Shown: piece by piece, positions 19,895 to 32,604 of the stretch
How the letters are laid out: every line of letters begins with the position of its first letter
Position numbering within the stretch: the stretch's first letter is position 1
Source of the DNA: Mya arenaria
Lineage: Eukaryota > Mollusca > Bivalvia > Myida > Myidae
NCBI RefSeq assembly: GCF_026914265.1
Contig: NC_069130.1
Location: 16,701,366-16,765,365 of the forward strand
Length of the DNA: 64,000 nt
Direction of reading: 5' to 3'
The notes under the pieces: model-generated
Databases searched by the model: none
Told to the model about the DNA's origin: nothing
What the model saw: only the letters and a program-made list of their open reading frames with translations
Translations under genes and position numbers: made by a program

Positions 19895-22800
19895 TATAGG
19901 CATTTGATATGTTATAGAATTAGTTCAGATATTTGTTTTGTGTGATCACCTATAGGCATTTGATATGTTATAGCATTTTTTCAGATATTTGTTTTGTTTT
20001 ATCACCTATAGGCATTTGATATGGTGTTGCATTTTTTAAGATATTTGTTTTGTTTTATCACCTATAGGCATTTGATATGGTATTGCATTTTTTAAGATAT
20101 TTGTTTTGTTTTATCACCTATAGGCATTTGATATGGTACTGCATTTTTTCAGATATTTGTTTTGTTTTATCACCTAAAGGCATTTGATATGGTATAGCAT
20201 TTTTTTCAGATATTTGTTTTGTTTTATCACCTATAGGCATTTGATATGGTATTGCATTTTTTTCAGATATTTGTTTTGTTTTATCACCTATAGGCATTTG
20301 ATATGGTATTGCATTTTTTCAGATATTTGTTTTGTTTTATCACCTATAGGCATTTGATATGGTATTGCATTTTTTTCAGATATTTGTTTTGTTTTATCAC
20401 CTATAGGCATTTGATATGGTATTGCATTTTTTCAGATATTTGTTTTGTTTTATCACCTAAAGGCATTTGATATGGTATAGCATTATTTCAGATATTTGTT
20501 TAGTGTTATCACCTATAGGCATTTGATATGGCATTGCATTTTTCAGATATTTGTTTTGTTTTATCACCTATAGGCATTTGATATGGTATTGCATTTTTTC
20601 AGATATTTGTTTTGTTTTATCACCTATAGGCATTTGATATGTTATAGCATTTTTTCAGATATTTGTTTTGTTTTATCACCTATAGGCATTTGATATGGCA
20701 TTGCATTTTTTCAGATATTTGTTTTGTTTTATCACCTATAGGCATTTGATATGGCATTGCATTTTTTCAGATATTTGTTTTGTTTTATCACCTATAGGCA
20801 TTTGATATGGTATTGCATTTTTTCAGATATTTGTTTTGTTTTATCACCTATAGGCATTTGATATGGTATTGCATTTTTTTCAGATATTTGTTTTGTTTTA
20901 TCACCTATAGGCATTTGATATGGTATTGCATTTTTTCAGATATTTGTTTTGTTTTATCACCTAAAGGCATTTGATATGGTATTGCATTTTTTCAGATATT
21001 TGTTTTGTTTTATCACCTATAGGCATTTGATATGGTATTGCATTTTTTCAGATATTTGTTTTGTTTTTATCACCTATAGGCATTTGATATGGTATTGCAT
21101 TTTTTCAGATATTTGTTTTGTTTTATCACCTATAGGCATTTGATATGGCATTGCATTTTTTCAGATATTTGTTTTGTTTTATCACCTAAAGGCATTTGAT
21201 ATGGTATTGCATTTTTTCAGATATTTGTTTTGTTTTATCACCTATAGGCATTTGATATGGCATTGCATTTTTTCAGATATTTGTTTTGTTTTATCACCTA
21301 AAGGCATTTGATATGGTATTGCATTTTTTCAGATATTTGTTTTGATTTATCACCTATAGGCATTTGATATGGCATTGCATTTTTTCAAATATTTGTTTTG
21401 ATTTATCACCTATAGGCATTTGATATGGTATTGCATTTTTTAAGATATTTGTTTTGTTTTATCACCTATAGGCATTTGATATGGTACTGCATTTTTTCAG
21501 ATATTTGTTTTGTTTTATCACCTAAAGGCATTTGATATGGTATAGCATTTTTTTCAGATATTTGTTTTGTTTTATCACCTAAAGGCATTTGATATGGTAA
21601 AGCATTATTTCAGATATTTGTTTAGTGTTTTCACCTATAGGCATTTGATATGGCATTGCATTTTTCAGATATTTGTTTTGTTTTATCACCTATAGGCATT
21701 TGATATGGTATTGCATTTTTTCAGATATTTGTTTTGTTTTATCACCTATAGGCATTTGATATGTTATAGCATTTTTTCAGATATTTGTTTTGTTTTATCA
21801 CCTATAGGCATTTGATATGGCATTGCATTTTTTCAGATATTTGTTTTGTTTTATCACCTATAGGCATTTGATATGGCATTGCATTTTTTCAGATATTTGT
21901 TTTGTTTTATCACCTATAGGCATTTGATATGGTATTGCATTTTTTCAGATATTTGTTTTGTTTTATCACCTATAGGCATTTGATATGGTATTGCATTTTT
22001 TTCAGATATTTGTTTTGTTTTATCACCTATAGGCATTTGATATGGTATTGCATTTTTTCAGATATTTGTTTTGTTTTATCACCTAAAGGCATTTGATATG
22101 GTATAGCATTATTTCAGATATTTGTTTAGTGTTATCACCTATAGGCATTTGATATGGCATTGCATTTTTCAGATATTTGTTTTGTTTTATCACCTATAGG
22201 CATTTGATATGGTATTGCATTTTTTCAGATATTTGTTTTGTTTTATCACCTATAGGCATTTGATATGTTATAGCATTTTTTCAGATATTTGTTTTGTTTT
22301 ATCACCTATAGGCATTTGATATGGTATAGCATTTTTCAGATATTTGTTTTGTTTTATCACCTATAGGCATTTGATATGGTATTGCATTTTTTCAGATATT
22401 TGTTTTGTTTTATCACCTATAGGCATTTGATATGGCATTGCATTTTTCAGATATTTGTTTTGTTTTATCACCTATAGGCATTTGATATGGTATTGCATTT
22501 TTTCAGATATTTGTTTTGTTTTATCACCTATAGGCATTTGATATGGTATTGCATTTTTTCAGATATTTGTTTTGTTTTATCACCTATAGGCATTTGATAT
22601 GGTATTGCATTTTTTCAGATATTTGTTTTGTTTTATCACCTATAGGCATTTGATATGGTATTGCATTTTTTCAGATATTTGTTTTGTTTTATCACCTATA
22701 GGCATTTGATATGGCATTGCATTTTTTCAGATATTTGTTTTGTTTTATCACCTATAGGCATTTGATATGGTATTTCATTTTTTCAGATATTTGTTTTGTT

Positions 22801-25100
22801 TTATCACCTATAGGCATTTGATATGGCATTGCATTTTTTCAGATATTTGTTTTGTTTTATCACCTAAAGGCATTTGATATGGCATTGCATTTTTTCAGAT
22901 ATTTGTTTTGATTTATCACCTATAGGCATTTGATATGGTATTGCATTTTTTAAGATATTTGTTTTGTTTTATCACCTATAGGCATTTGATATGGTATTGC
23001 ATTTTTTCAGATATTTGTTTTGTTTTATCACCTATAGGCATTTGATATGGCATTGCATTTTTTCAGATATTTGTTTTGATTTATCACCTATAGGCATTTG
23101 ATATGGTATTGCATTTTTTAAGATATTTGTTTTGTTTTATCACCTATAGGCATTTGATATGGTATTGCATTTTTTAAGATATTTGTTTTGTTTTATCACC
23201 TAAAGGCATTTGATATGGTATTGCATTTTTTCAGATATTTGTTTTGATTTATCACCTATAGGCATTTGATATGGCATTGCATTTTTTCAAATATTTGTTT
23301 TGATTTATCACCTATAGGCATTTGATATGGTATTGCATTTTTTAAGATATTTGTTTTGTTTTATCACCTATAGGCATTTGATATGGTACTGCATTTTTTC
23401 AGATATTTGTTTTGTTTTATCACCTAAAGGCATTTGATATGGTATAGCATTTTTTTCAGATATTTGTTTTGTTTTATCACCTAAAGGCATTTGATATGGT
23501 ATAGCATTATTTCAGATATTTGTTTAGTGTTTTCACCTATAGGCATTTGATATGGCATTGCATTTTTCAGATATTTGTTTTGTTTTATCACCTATAGGCA
23601 TTTGATATGGTATTGCATTTTTTCAGATATTTGTTTTGTTTTATCACCTATAGGCATTTGTTATGTTATAGCATTTTTTCAGATATTTGTTTTGTTTTAT
23701 CACCTATAGGCATTTGATATGGCATTGCATTTTTTCAGATATTTGTTTTGTTTTATCACCTATAGGCATTTGATATGGCATTGCATTTTTTCAGATATTT
23801 GTTTTGTTTTATCACCTATAGGCATTTGATATGGTATTGCATTTTTTCAGATATTTGTTTTGTTTTATCACCTATAGGCATTTGATATGGTATTGCATTT
23901 TTTTCAGATATTTGTTTTGTTTTATCACCTATAGGCATTTGATATGGTATTGCATTTTTTCAGATATTTGTTTTGTTTTATCACCTAAAGGCATTTGATA
24001 TGGTATAGCATTATTTCAGATATTTGTTTAGTGTTATCACCTATAGGCATTTGATATGGCATTGCATTTTTCAGATATTTGTTTTGTTTTATCACCTATA
24101 GGCATTTGATATGGTATTGCATTTTTTCAGATATTTGTTTTGTTTTATCACCTATAGGCATTTGATATGTTATAGCATTTTTTCAGATATTTGTTTTGTT
24201 TTATCACCTATAGGCATTTGATATGGTATAGCATTTTTCAGATATTTGTTTTGTTTTATCACCTATAGGCATTTGATATGGTATTGCATTTTTTCAGATA
24301 TTTGTTTTGTTTTATCACCTATAGGCATTTGATATGGCATTGCATTTTTCAGATATTTGTTTTGTTTTATCACCTATAGGCATTTGATATGGTATTGCAT
24401 TTTTTCAGATATTTGTTTTGTTTTATCACCTATAGGCATTTGATATGGTGTTGCATTTTTTCAGATATTTGTTTTGTTTTATCACCTATAGGCATTTGAT
24501 ATGGCATTGCATTTTTTCAGATATTTGTTTTGTTTTATCACCTATAGGCATTTGATATGGCATTGCATTTTTTCAGATATTTGTTTTGTTTTATCACCTA
24601 AAGGCATTTGATATGGTATTGCATTTTTTCAGATATTTGTTTTGTTTTATCACCTATAGGCATTTGATATGGCATTGCATTTTTTCAGATATTTGTTTTG
24701 TTTTATCACCTATAGGCATTTGATATGGCATTGCATTTTTTCAGATATTTGTTTTGTTTTATCACCTATAGGCATTTGATATGGTATTGCATTTTTTCAG
24801 ATATTTGTTTTGTTTTATCACCTATAGGCATTTGATATGGCATTGCATTTTTTCAGATATTTGTTTTGTTTTATCACCTAAAGGCATTTGATATGGCATT
24901 GCATTTTTTCAGATATTTGTTTTGATTTATCACCTATAGGCATTTGATATGGCATTGCATTTTTTCAAATATTTGTTTTGATTTATCACCTATAGGCATT
25001 TGATATGGTATTGCATTTTTTCAGATATTTGTTTTGATTTATCACCTATAGGCATTTGATATGGTATAGCATTTTTTCAGATATTTGTTTTTTGTTATCA
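19895..25100. repeat. 56-bp satellite array, about 93 copies, with higher-order structure
   Basis: The monomer contains CACCTATAGGCATTTGATAT, GGTATTGCATTTTTTCAGAT and ATTTGTTTTGTTTTAT. Copies are 55-58 bp; the first few and the last are more diverged. Variant monomers (TTTAGTG; GTTATAGC; CAAATATTTG) recur at exactly about 1,902 bp, e.g. CAAATATTTG at 21386 and 23288, so a block of about 34 monomers is duplicated. It lies between the convergent 3' ends of eIF4G and NEURL4. Confidence 0.97.
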
Positions 25101-25104
25101 ATTT

Positions 25105-25480
25105 ACTGTTTCCCAAATAAGGATTGGCAATGTTCGAGGCACTAAACTAGAGATAGAGCAAACAGTAAAGGTTAGATACATATACGTAGAACAAGGGCTT
25201 GGCACATATCTAGCACAAGGAATAAGCACAAGGCTAGTAAAATATCTGGTCGCAATGTCAAGGCGCCTAACTATTACATAATCTAAGGCAGGTCACAAAC
25301 GAGTACTTAAGCATTTTATTAACAAATGGACCGACGCCAAGAAATTACTCGTTAATAAAAGGGTTTGGTTCGCCACAAACACTATTTTACCATTTTTTCA
25401 TAGTTCAAATAAAACGAAAGATGATATCGTAAGTGATAATCTATAAGTATGATTGTGACCAATTAAGGCTGAACGGTGAT
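25105..25480. other. Intergenic, nothing recognised
   Basis: Unique AT-rich sequence after the satellite with no open frame of note. Confidence 0.5.
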
Positions 25481-26415
25481 CTTGGCTTCCCCGATCTATT
25501 GGAAGACAATTTGTTTTTGGCTCGATTGTCTGTCCATCGGTCCGTCACAAATTGCGTCTGCGCTTGAAGGATTTTGAAATAACTCCCCACATATATTCAC
25601 CATATTAAGACAATGTGCAAAGCCATTTTACAGGCACTATGGAGTTATAACTCGAACAACCTTTTTGCATTCAAGGTCACTGTAACCTTGCCCTTTGACC
25701 CGATAACCCTTGACGAAAATTGATAGGGGTCATCTACTGGTCAGGTCCAGTCTCAATGTCAAGTTTGATGATCATAGGTTCAGGTATTGTTGAGATATTT
25801 CTGGAAGAAGCTTTGTTTACTTTTTCACTTTAAAGGTCACTGTGACCTTCACCTTTGGTCCGATGAACACCAAACTCAATAGGGGCTATCTACTGGTCAG
25901 GTCCAGCCTCCAAGTCATCATATATGGTCACTGTGCCCTTGACAATTGACCTGATTACCCCTAAAATAAATACTGGTCAGGCCCAGCCTCCATGTGAAGT
26001 TTGATGACCATAGGTCTAGGCATAGTAGAGTTAACACTCGGACAACCTTTTATTATTCAAGGTCACTGTGACCTTGACCTCTGACCCAATGACCCCTTAA
26101 ATCAATAGGGGCCATGAACTGGTCAAACTCAACTTTCATGTCAAGTTTGATGACCATGGGTCTAGGCGTTGTTGAGTTATCACTCTGACAAGCTTTACAA
26201 TCGTTTTACCATTAAAGGTCACTGTAACCTTGACATTTGACCTGATTACCCATATAATCTATAGGGGCCATCTACTGGTCAGACCCAACCTTCATGTCAA
26301 GTTTGAAGATCATACGTTCAGGAATCACTCGGACAAGAACTTGGACGGACGGACCGACCAACCTACCGACATGTGCAAAGCAATATACCCTTCTTCTTCG
26401 AAGGGGCGCATAAAA
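25480..26415 (+). repeat. SINE-like dispersed repeat, tandemly extended copy
   Basis: Repeated blocks GGTCACTGTGACCTTGACC, GGGGCCATCTACTGGTCAGG and TCAAGTTTGATGACCATAGG. It ends with ACATGTGCAAAGCAATATAC and a short CTTCTTCGAAGGGG hairpin. Related copies are at 49320-49677 and 53930-54290; the tail recurs inverted at 6300-6345. Confidence 0.75.
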
Positions 26416-26419
26416 AGTC

Positions 26420-27448
26420 ATTAGGTTGTTTAACAAATTAAGTTGTTACTTTCTGCAACTAACTACAAAGAGAACTGAATAAAAACTGTATTAATCATAT
26501 TAGGTGTTGTTTAACTTGTTATAAAAGAAGCAGTGAAGCGGTTAAGCTTAAAGTACCTGGGTTTTAAAAAAAGATTATAACGAGATAGGTTATACAAAGC
26601 CTTAGGGTAGCATCTTACACTTTGATCATATCTTCCTAGACTATCGCAAATATATTCCATTATGTAGGTCGACTTCTCCGTAAATGGCGCAACTTCGTAG
26701 TGGTGCGAGTTTGTTAGGTCGACTTCTCCGGTTACCTTTCATGTAGTGCAGTGTGCCCGCATTCATCTACGGACAACTAACACTGCAGCGACTTATTCAT
26801 TGAAACAATAATTTAGTAGTTATTTTACTTTATGGCTCTGCTAATCATAAGACAGGATGGTCCAAGGCCTGGCCCTGAGCCTCCCTTGAGGGCCATTTAT
26901 TGCAACCAAGGTGATGCGCTATGAGCCTGGTCGGCCCCCGTTTTACCAAGTAATCCCCCTTTCTTCCATTTCCTCGGTTAAGCCATAATGCAGCCAAAAG
27001 GCGCAAACAGAACACCACCCCAATATTTATGTTACCAGTGTCTGCTGTCTTGTGGCGTTGAGTGTCTGGCTTTGAGTTTGGTCCCTACAGTTACAAGCGC
27101 ATACACATATGTAGTTCAATTATTGACTGCTGGGTTAGCCCCAGTTGTTTCCCTTGAACTATATTAATGCGTTTGTGATCGACCTCTAGCGGGCATTAAT
27201 TTCAGGAATTAATATTTGAACATTGTTTATTCAATTGTTATGGTTCAATGCTAAAATTTATTGTAAGGGGAAATAAAATTCATCAAGACAATTGCAAACA
27301 AAATGAGTAACAATATTCATTGCCAAGTTCACCATTTGGCATTGCAACTGTTACCTGCAACATTTATGCGTTAAAAATTGTTTAATCACCCTTCCTAAGA
27401 CAGCCACAAGAGTCGCTGGACAAACGCAAAAGCTCGTCCGTTATTTTT
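26420..27448. other. Intergenic, no gene seen
   Basis: Contains a short direct repeat GGTCGACTTCTCCG at about 26667 and 26717. No coding exon with splice sites was found. Confidence 0.45.
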
Positions 27449-27696
27449 TTAAGCTGCACTCTCACAGATTGATCGTTTTGACAATTTTCTTCGCGTTTGT
27501 TTTGCAATGAACCAGTTTCTATAAATAAAAGGGGAGCCCCGGCACGGCGGCGTCCCCGGTGCCCGGCGCGAGCGCGCGCTGATGATCGCATCAGCGCGCG
27601 CACACACTCGGGTCGATATGAATTTAAAATCAGCCGATTCTGCCACAAAAATACAAGTAAAGTCGAAATTGTCAATCTGTGAGAGTGCAGTTTTAA
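27449..27696. mobile_element. MITE family C, full copy with GC-rich centre
   Basis: The left terminus is AAGCTGCACTCTCACAGATT and the right ends ATCTGTGAGAGTGCAG (inverse). The centre is a GCGCGCGCTGATG/CATCAGCGCGCG palindrome. Overlapping reading frames here are non-coding. Confidence 0.78.
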
Positions 27697-27762
27697 AGTT
27701 GAAAAAGGCAAATAACTCTACAATTATTAAAGCTATGGGGCCTGCTAAACATGCGCATATAT

Positions 27763-28235
27763 CAGTGTGTGTATACCACGTAATCAACTGCGTCATAAAT
27801 GCTACGTCGGAGGGCAATATTTTGCTTAAAATGAAGACTTTAAACAAAGATATCTTCACTATTTTTCCAAGGTTTTAAATGAAACATAGTGCAGTCTACG
27901 CCGCTTACGGGGCCCCGCCTTTGGTCTTTTACCAGAGCTTAGTTTCTTAAAACACTTCGATAAACCTTTTCACAATACGACCGTCTGACGTAGCACTGTC
28001 AAAACATTATTTTGGAAACAGGTTTGTTGAAGTGTTTGAGGAAACTAATCACCTTATCTAACTTCGGTAATAAAACGAAGGCGGGGCTCCTTAAGCGGCA
28101 TAGACTGCCCTTTGTTTTATTTGAAATGGTATAGTACAAGAAATGTTATCTTTGATTAAAGTCTTTATTTTAAGCAAAGTGTTGCCTTCTGACGTAGCAT
28201 ATATGACGTAATTTATCACGTGGTATACACACTGT
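27763..28235. mobile_element. Palindromic MITE family A, copy 2
   Basis: Starts GTGTGTATACCACGTAAT and ends with the inverse CACGTGGTATACACAC. Whole-length palindrome homologous to 15304-15780. Confidence 0.8.
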
Positions 28236-28239
28236 ATAT

Positions 28240-31200
28240 TGTCTCTGGCAACATGTGCACCAAGTTTATTTGAATATCTTTAATGTAGTTTTTGAGTAAC
28301 TGCAAAAGTTAAATTTTTGCACAACAACACAAACAACTCCATAAAGCTATGACAGTAGGTGGATTTTCTCTCAGAAAAAAAGACAAGTAGCACACCAAAA
28401 CTATAATCTCAATTTTTTTATTCATGGTTCATACAACAATCATCATTAAATAGCACTATTTATATCAAGAAACAATATCACATAAATGAAATACACAACA
28501 ACATACACCTAATGTATGGCAGGATTACAGTTGATAAAACAAATGAAATAATATAAGTTTGTCTGTCTGTTGTAAACAAGATTTTGTTTAAAAGATGCAT
28601 GATTTCAACAACAGTTCTAAATACATTTCAGTACAAAACAACTGACTATGAATTTTGTTTTTCCTCAACATGATGATATTTGAAAAACTGTATGTGATAT
28701 TTGGAATAGTTAATGTGTGTAACACACTGTTTTAACAAGAGCACAACTGAGCATACCTCAAACTTGTTCTATACTTTTCAGTTGAACATGAGGCATAACT
28801 GGACATTGATAGAAGCAGGTGAACCAAGTTTAACTTAATTGTTTTGCTTCCCTCGAACGGTAACAAAGACGCCAACTATATCATAGTACATCAACTTTCT
28901 TTCTTCGAAAAACTGACAGACCTAATTAAAAAAATAACTACACATGCATGTCAGTGGAGATGGTATCGGCTTCTGAGCTCAATCAAACATCATAGTTATG
29001 CAAATTCAGAATTCATAATAAAATCCCCTTGCATGCCTAAACAATATTAGTGTTTACCCTCATGTCCCAGCTAATAGGATTGCCAGACGGTTTCTGATTT
29101 AATTGATTAGAAAGCTTTGCCTAAAATGACCATAAATTCATTGTCATTTATGAGTTTTATTAAGTGGTTTGCTCAGCAGTTTGTGCATGTGTATTGGCTA
29201 GTATAGAGACAGTTTGTGCCAAACACTAAGGTAGTTATTTTCGTTTGGTCATTTAAACAATTAAGTCAGCACCCTGCAGGTTTAGAAGAAAAAAATAAAC
29301 AATTACAATTTCGCAGTATACACAGTTTTGAGTAAAAATGCAATTCTTGGTACAATAATTATCATTATCAAATATTTTCAATGACAAAAATACTGTTGAA
29401 TTCCTATATTACATGGCTATAAGCCAAATATCATGAAAACAAAACTTAAAATTACGAAAAAAATCACAGTGCTAAAAACAATTAATAGCAAATACATAGC
29501 AAGCTATTTCATAGCCTCTAAAAAAACAATATCTTCAGTTTACAGACAAAATACATAAATAAGAATTATGCCTTAGCAATTTTTTCGAAGCATTTTATAT
29601 ACAGTACCACATTGAATGTTTTCCTATGATAATTAACAATGTGTAGACAACAAATGGAATATGTATTTCGAGATTCATTTCAATAAAGCTGTTCAAAACA
29701 TGGTAACTGATCACGAGTTGCCATACAGTTACATTATAATAAAATTCCAAACATAGCCTACTTATATTTTTATTGTCCATTAAGCAAACTTGATTGTCAC
29801 TCAGGCGCCCCAGGTTAGATTTGCAGCCTGGGTTTTTGGTCACCAATCTCAATGCTTAATTTCAAATCATACAAATCTAAATTCCCCCCTTACTTAAAGC
29901 CCTTTCAAAATGGTAGCAAACAACACTTTCTGCTATCATTTCTTGGCAATTAGCCTTATAAGGTTGTTTATTAAAATCAGCTATTCATAACTGATAAGCC
30001 ATTTGGCTTTTTGTACAGAATTAAAAAGAAGATTGCTGGACTTTTTTCTGTTGTTCACTAAAACAATGCATGTTTAAGAGGGCAGAGAAATAATTATTGC
30101 ATGTCAGGTTGGCTGAACATATTATATTTGTGTCATGTTATTGCCACAGTAACTTATGAAATATTATATGAGTTACCGTGATTTATTGCTGGATTTTTAT
30201 GTTCAGAGGAGCGATGTGTAGCAATAAAGCTAGAAAGGGGTTAGGGGTGAACATATAACATACTTTATTCTACTAATTTCATTCAGCTTGACCATGACAA
30301 AACTTTTAGAATCCTTTTTATGTCTGTTTCTTGGCAAGAAACCATGCAGGCCCCACTTTCTCTAAACTTTTTAATCTTAACAGGCTAACATGTAAGTAGC
30401 TTATTTCAATTAGCCAAAATATATACTTTATAAATATGATTTTGATAGAATTATGAAAAATGGTTTATTGTGATAAGCATATATATAAGTCCTATTGAAA
30501 GACGAAAAACTCCTTCAATAGTAAATATAACTCAAAACTATAGAAAAACAAAAATAATGAGCTTAGTTTAATCTTCTTTTAAGGAAGTTTGGAGAAATTG
30601 GTGCCAGTACTATTTTCCTTTTACATATTCAGAGGCCGTGAGAAAGTACACCATGGTTGAGATCTAACCACAACTTCTTGGGTGGGAGATGGACGCCTTT
30701 ACTGTTAAATTTATGAGACAATAAAATACATCCTATTGCATTCTATTAATAACAACTTGATTCTAATATACATTTTTTGTACATCCCATATTTTGGACCA
30801 CTGAAAGCGATATTCACCGAGACTTTTTGTGGTCCATAAGATAGGATATACATTCCTATCATTCGTCTGTAATTATTTTTATTATATGCTTTTAATAATA
30901 AACCCTGCTAAAACTATTTCTTGATCATATAATTATTCAATACACCACCAAAAAAGATTATGCTAAAAAAATGATGTCACTTATGTTATTTCTACTTTTG
31001 GTCACTTATTTTTATCATACTAACATAGAACACAAACGATATCACATCCTCAGATTAGGCATGCATGCTTGTTTAAAAAAATCGGTGAATATCTCTGTAC
31101 AGTTTTCGTGTGACAGTCCTCCATCAAATGAAAAAGACAGAATCTAATTAGCATATCTCTTGGGACCAATAACAAATTAATTAACAATTGAATCCTACCC

Positions 31201-32604
31201 TAGATATCACATAATAACATGATATATTTATCAGGTCCATCAAAATTATCAAAAATATTGCGGCACTATTTCTCCTCAAGTAGCAGTAAAATGGCTAATT
31301 AAAGCATGATGTGTTTATGTGCCCTGCTTCAGTCCATGCATTATTTACATTTCTGATCATACTATACAACATGGATAGACGCTATCATTTCTTCAACCAA
31401 AAAGCAACTGCCCTAACACTTTAACTGCAAGACTGCAATGTAAAATAATTGGAGAAAAGAAAACTAGAAGGTTCTAAGAGCCATTACAGGGTTCATACAG
31501 CCAGACTGGCAAACAATTAAGGATTTTTCAAGGATATTTCAAGGACGTTTATTCCATTTTCAAGGACTATTTTAAATAAAAAAAATATTAAAATTTTCAA
31601 AGACTATCATTAATGCAAGCTGTGGAAACATTTAGTTGTCCTTAAAGGTTTCTCCGACTTGACATGGGAATTCAGGGCTGACTCGCATTAATATTTACAC
31701 ATTGCTTTGTGTTCATTTTCATGGTCAACCAGACGAGGATAAGTTAAAAAAAATGCAAGACATTCACATCAAAAATGAAACCGGAAATGGAAATAGATTT
31801 TTTTTGCAAATTCAAGCACTTTTCATCCAGCAGCCTAAAATTCCAGCGGTCAAAGTTAACACAAGCCCGCAAGCCCTGCACTAGTAAAATGTCTTCCGGG
31901 CGTGCTCAAATTCTGAATTTTATATAGCAGGGCTTGTTAAAAAATTTGATGCCAAGCTATAGTATATGAATTCGGACTTGTTCATCCAAAAGCCTAATTT
32001 CAATCATTGAAATTCAAGGACTTTTCAAGTGTATGTGAACCCTGCATTAGATAAAGACGTAGATAGATTATTTTCCTTTATAACCCCTCAATGTATACAT
32101 GCCTGTTTCAACAGGGACAAGAAGATACCAAAAGTCCTAAAGAACCCTGTTGAAATGGTTTTCATTCGCTTATATTGGATATAAGCGTCTTTGCAATCCA
32201 ATTCAACAGAGTGCTTAAGAAATTTGGACCCATAACAGTGGTGGAAATTAACACAAGCCCGAAAGCCCTGCACTGGTAAAATGTCTTCCGGGCTTCCTCA
32301 AGTTCTAAATTTTATACAGCAGGGCTTGTTAACAAATTTGGTGCCAAGCAATAGTATAAGAATTCGGGCTTGTTCATCCAAAAGTCTAATTTTGATGACT
32401 GCATAAGAGAACCTACTGTGGCCCCCTTAACCCTCAGTGGAAAAGTGGCAACAACTTTTCAAAACCCAGAGGGAACCCTGAATCCATTTCAAGGTACTTG
32501 TAATGATTCCAACGCAAATGCCCAGCAAACTTGAAAAATGTATAATGAATAATGTAGCACACAATCCTGGGTTTCAGGATATCCTCCATGTGTCAAACAC
32601 TTGT
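28240..32604 (-). other. Probable NEURL4 3' UTR and downstream DNA
   Basis: No coding exon seen. If transcribed from NEURL4 this is the 3' side; an AATAAA on the minus strand near 28415 could end it, but the distance (about 4.2 kb) makes this uncertain. Dispersed repeat D lies at 31855-32010 and 32244-32400. Confidence 0.35.
31855..32400 (+). repeat. Dispersed repeat D, two copies
   Basis: Copies 31855-32010 and 32244-32400 share AAGCCCTGCACT, AAAATGTCTTCCGGGC, GCAGGGCTTGTTAA and CTTGTTCATCCAAAAG. More copies are at 46118-46272 and, partial, 40096-40170. Confidence 0.75.

Noticed and set aside
20949..21143. 64-residue frame in the satellite
   Set aside because: One chance phase through three 56-bp monomers, broken elsewhere.
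19895..25100. CRISPR-like regular repeats
   Set aside because: Monomers abut directly with no unique spacers, and the genome is eukaryotic.
27382..27878. Overlapping frames with Arg/Ala-rich peptides
   Set aside because: They lie in the GC palindrome of MITE family C and the start of family A; both strands are open for the same reason.
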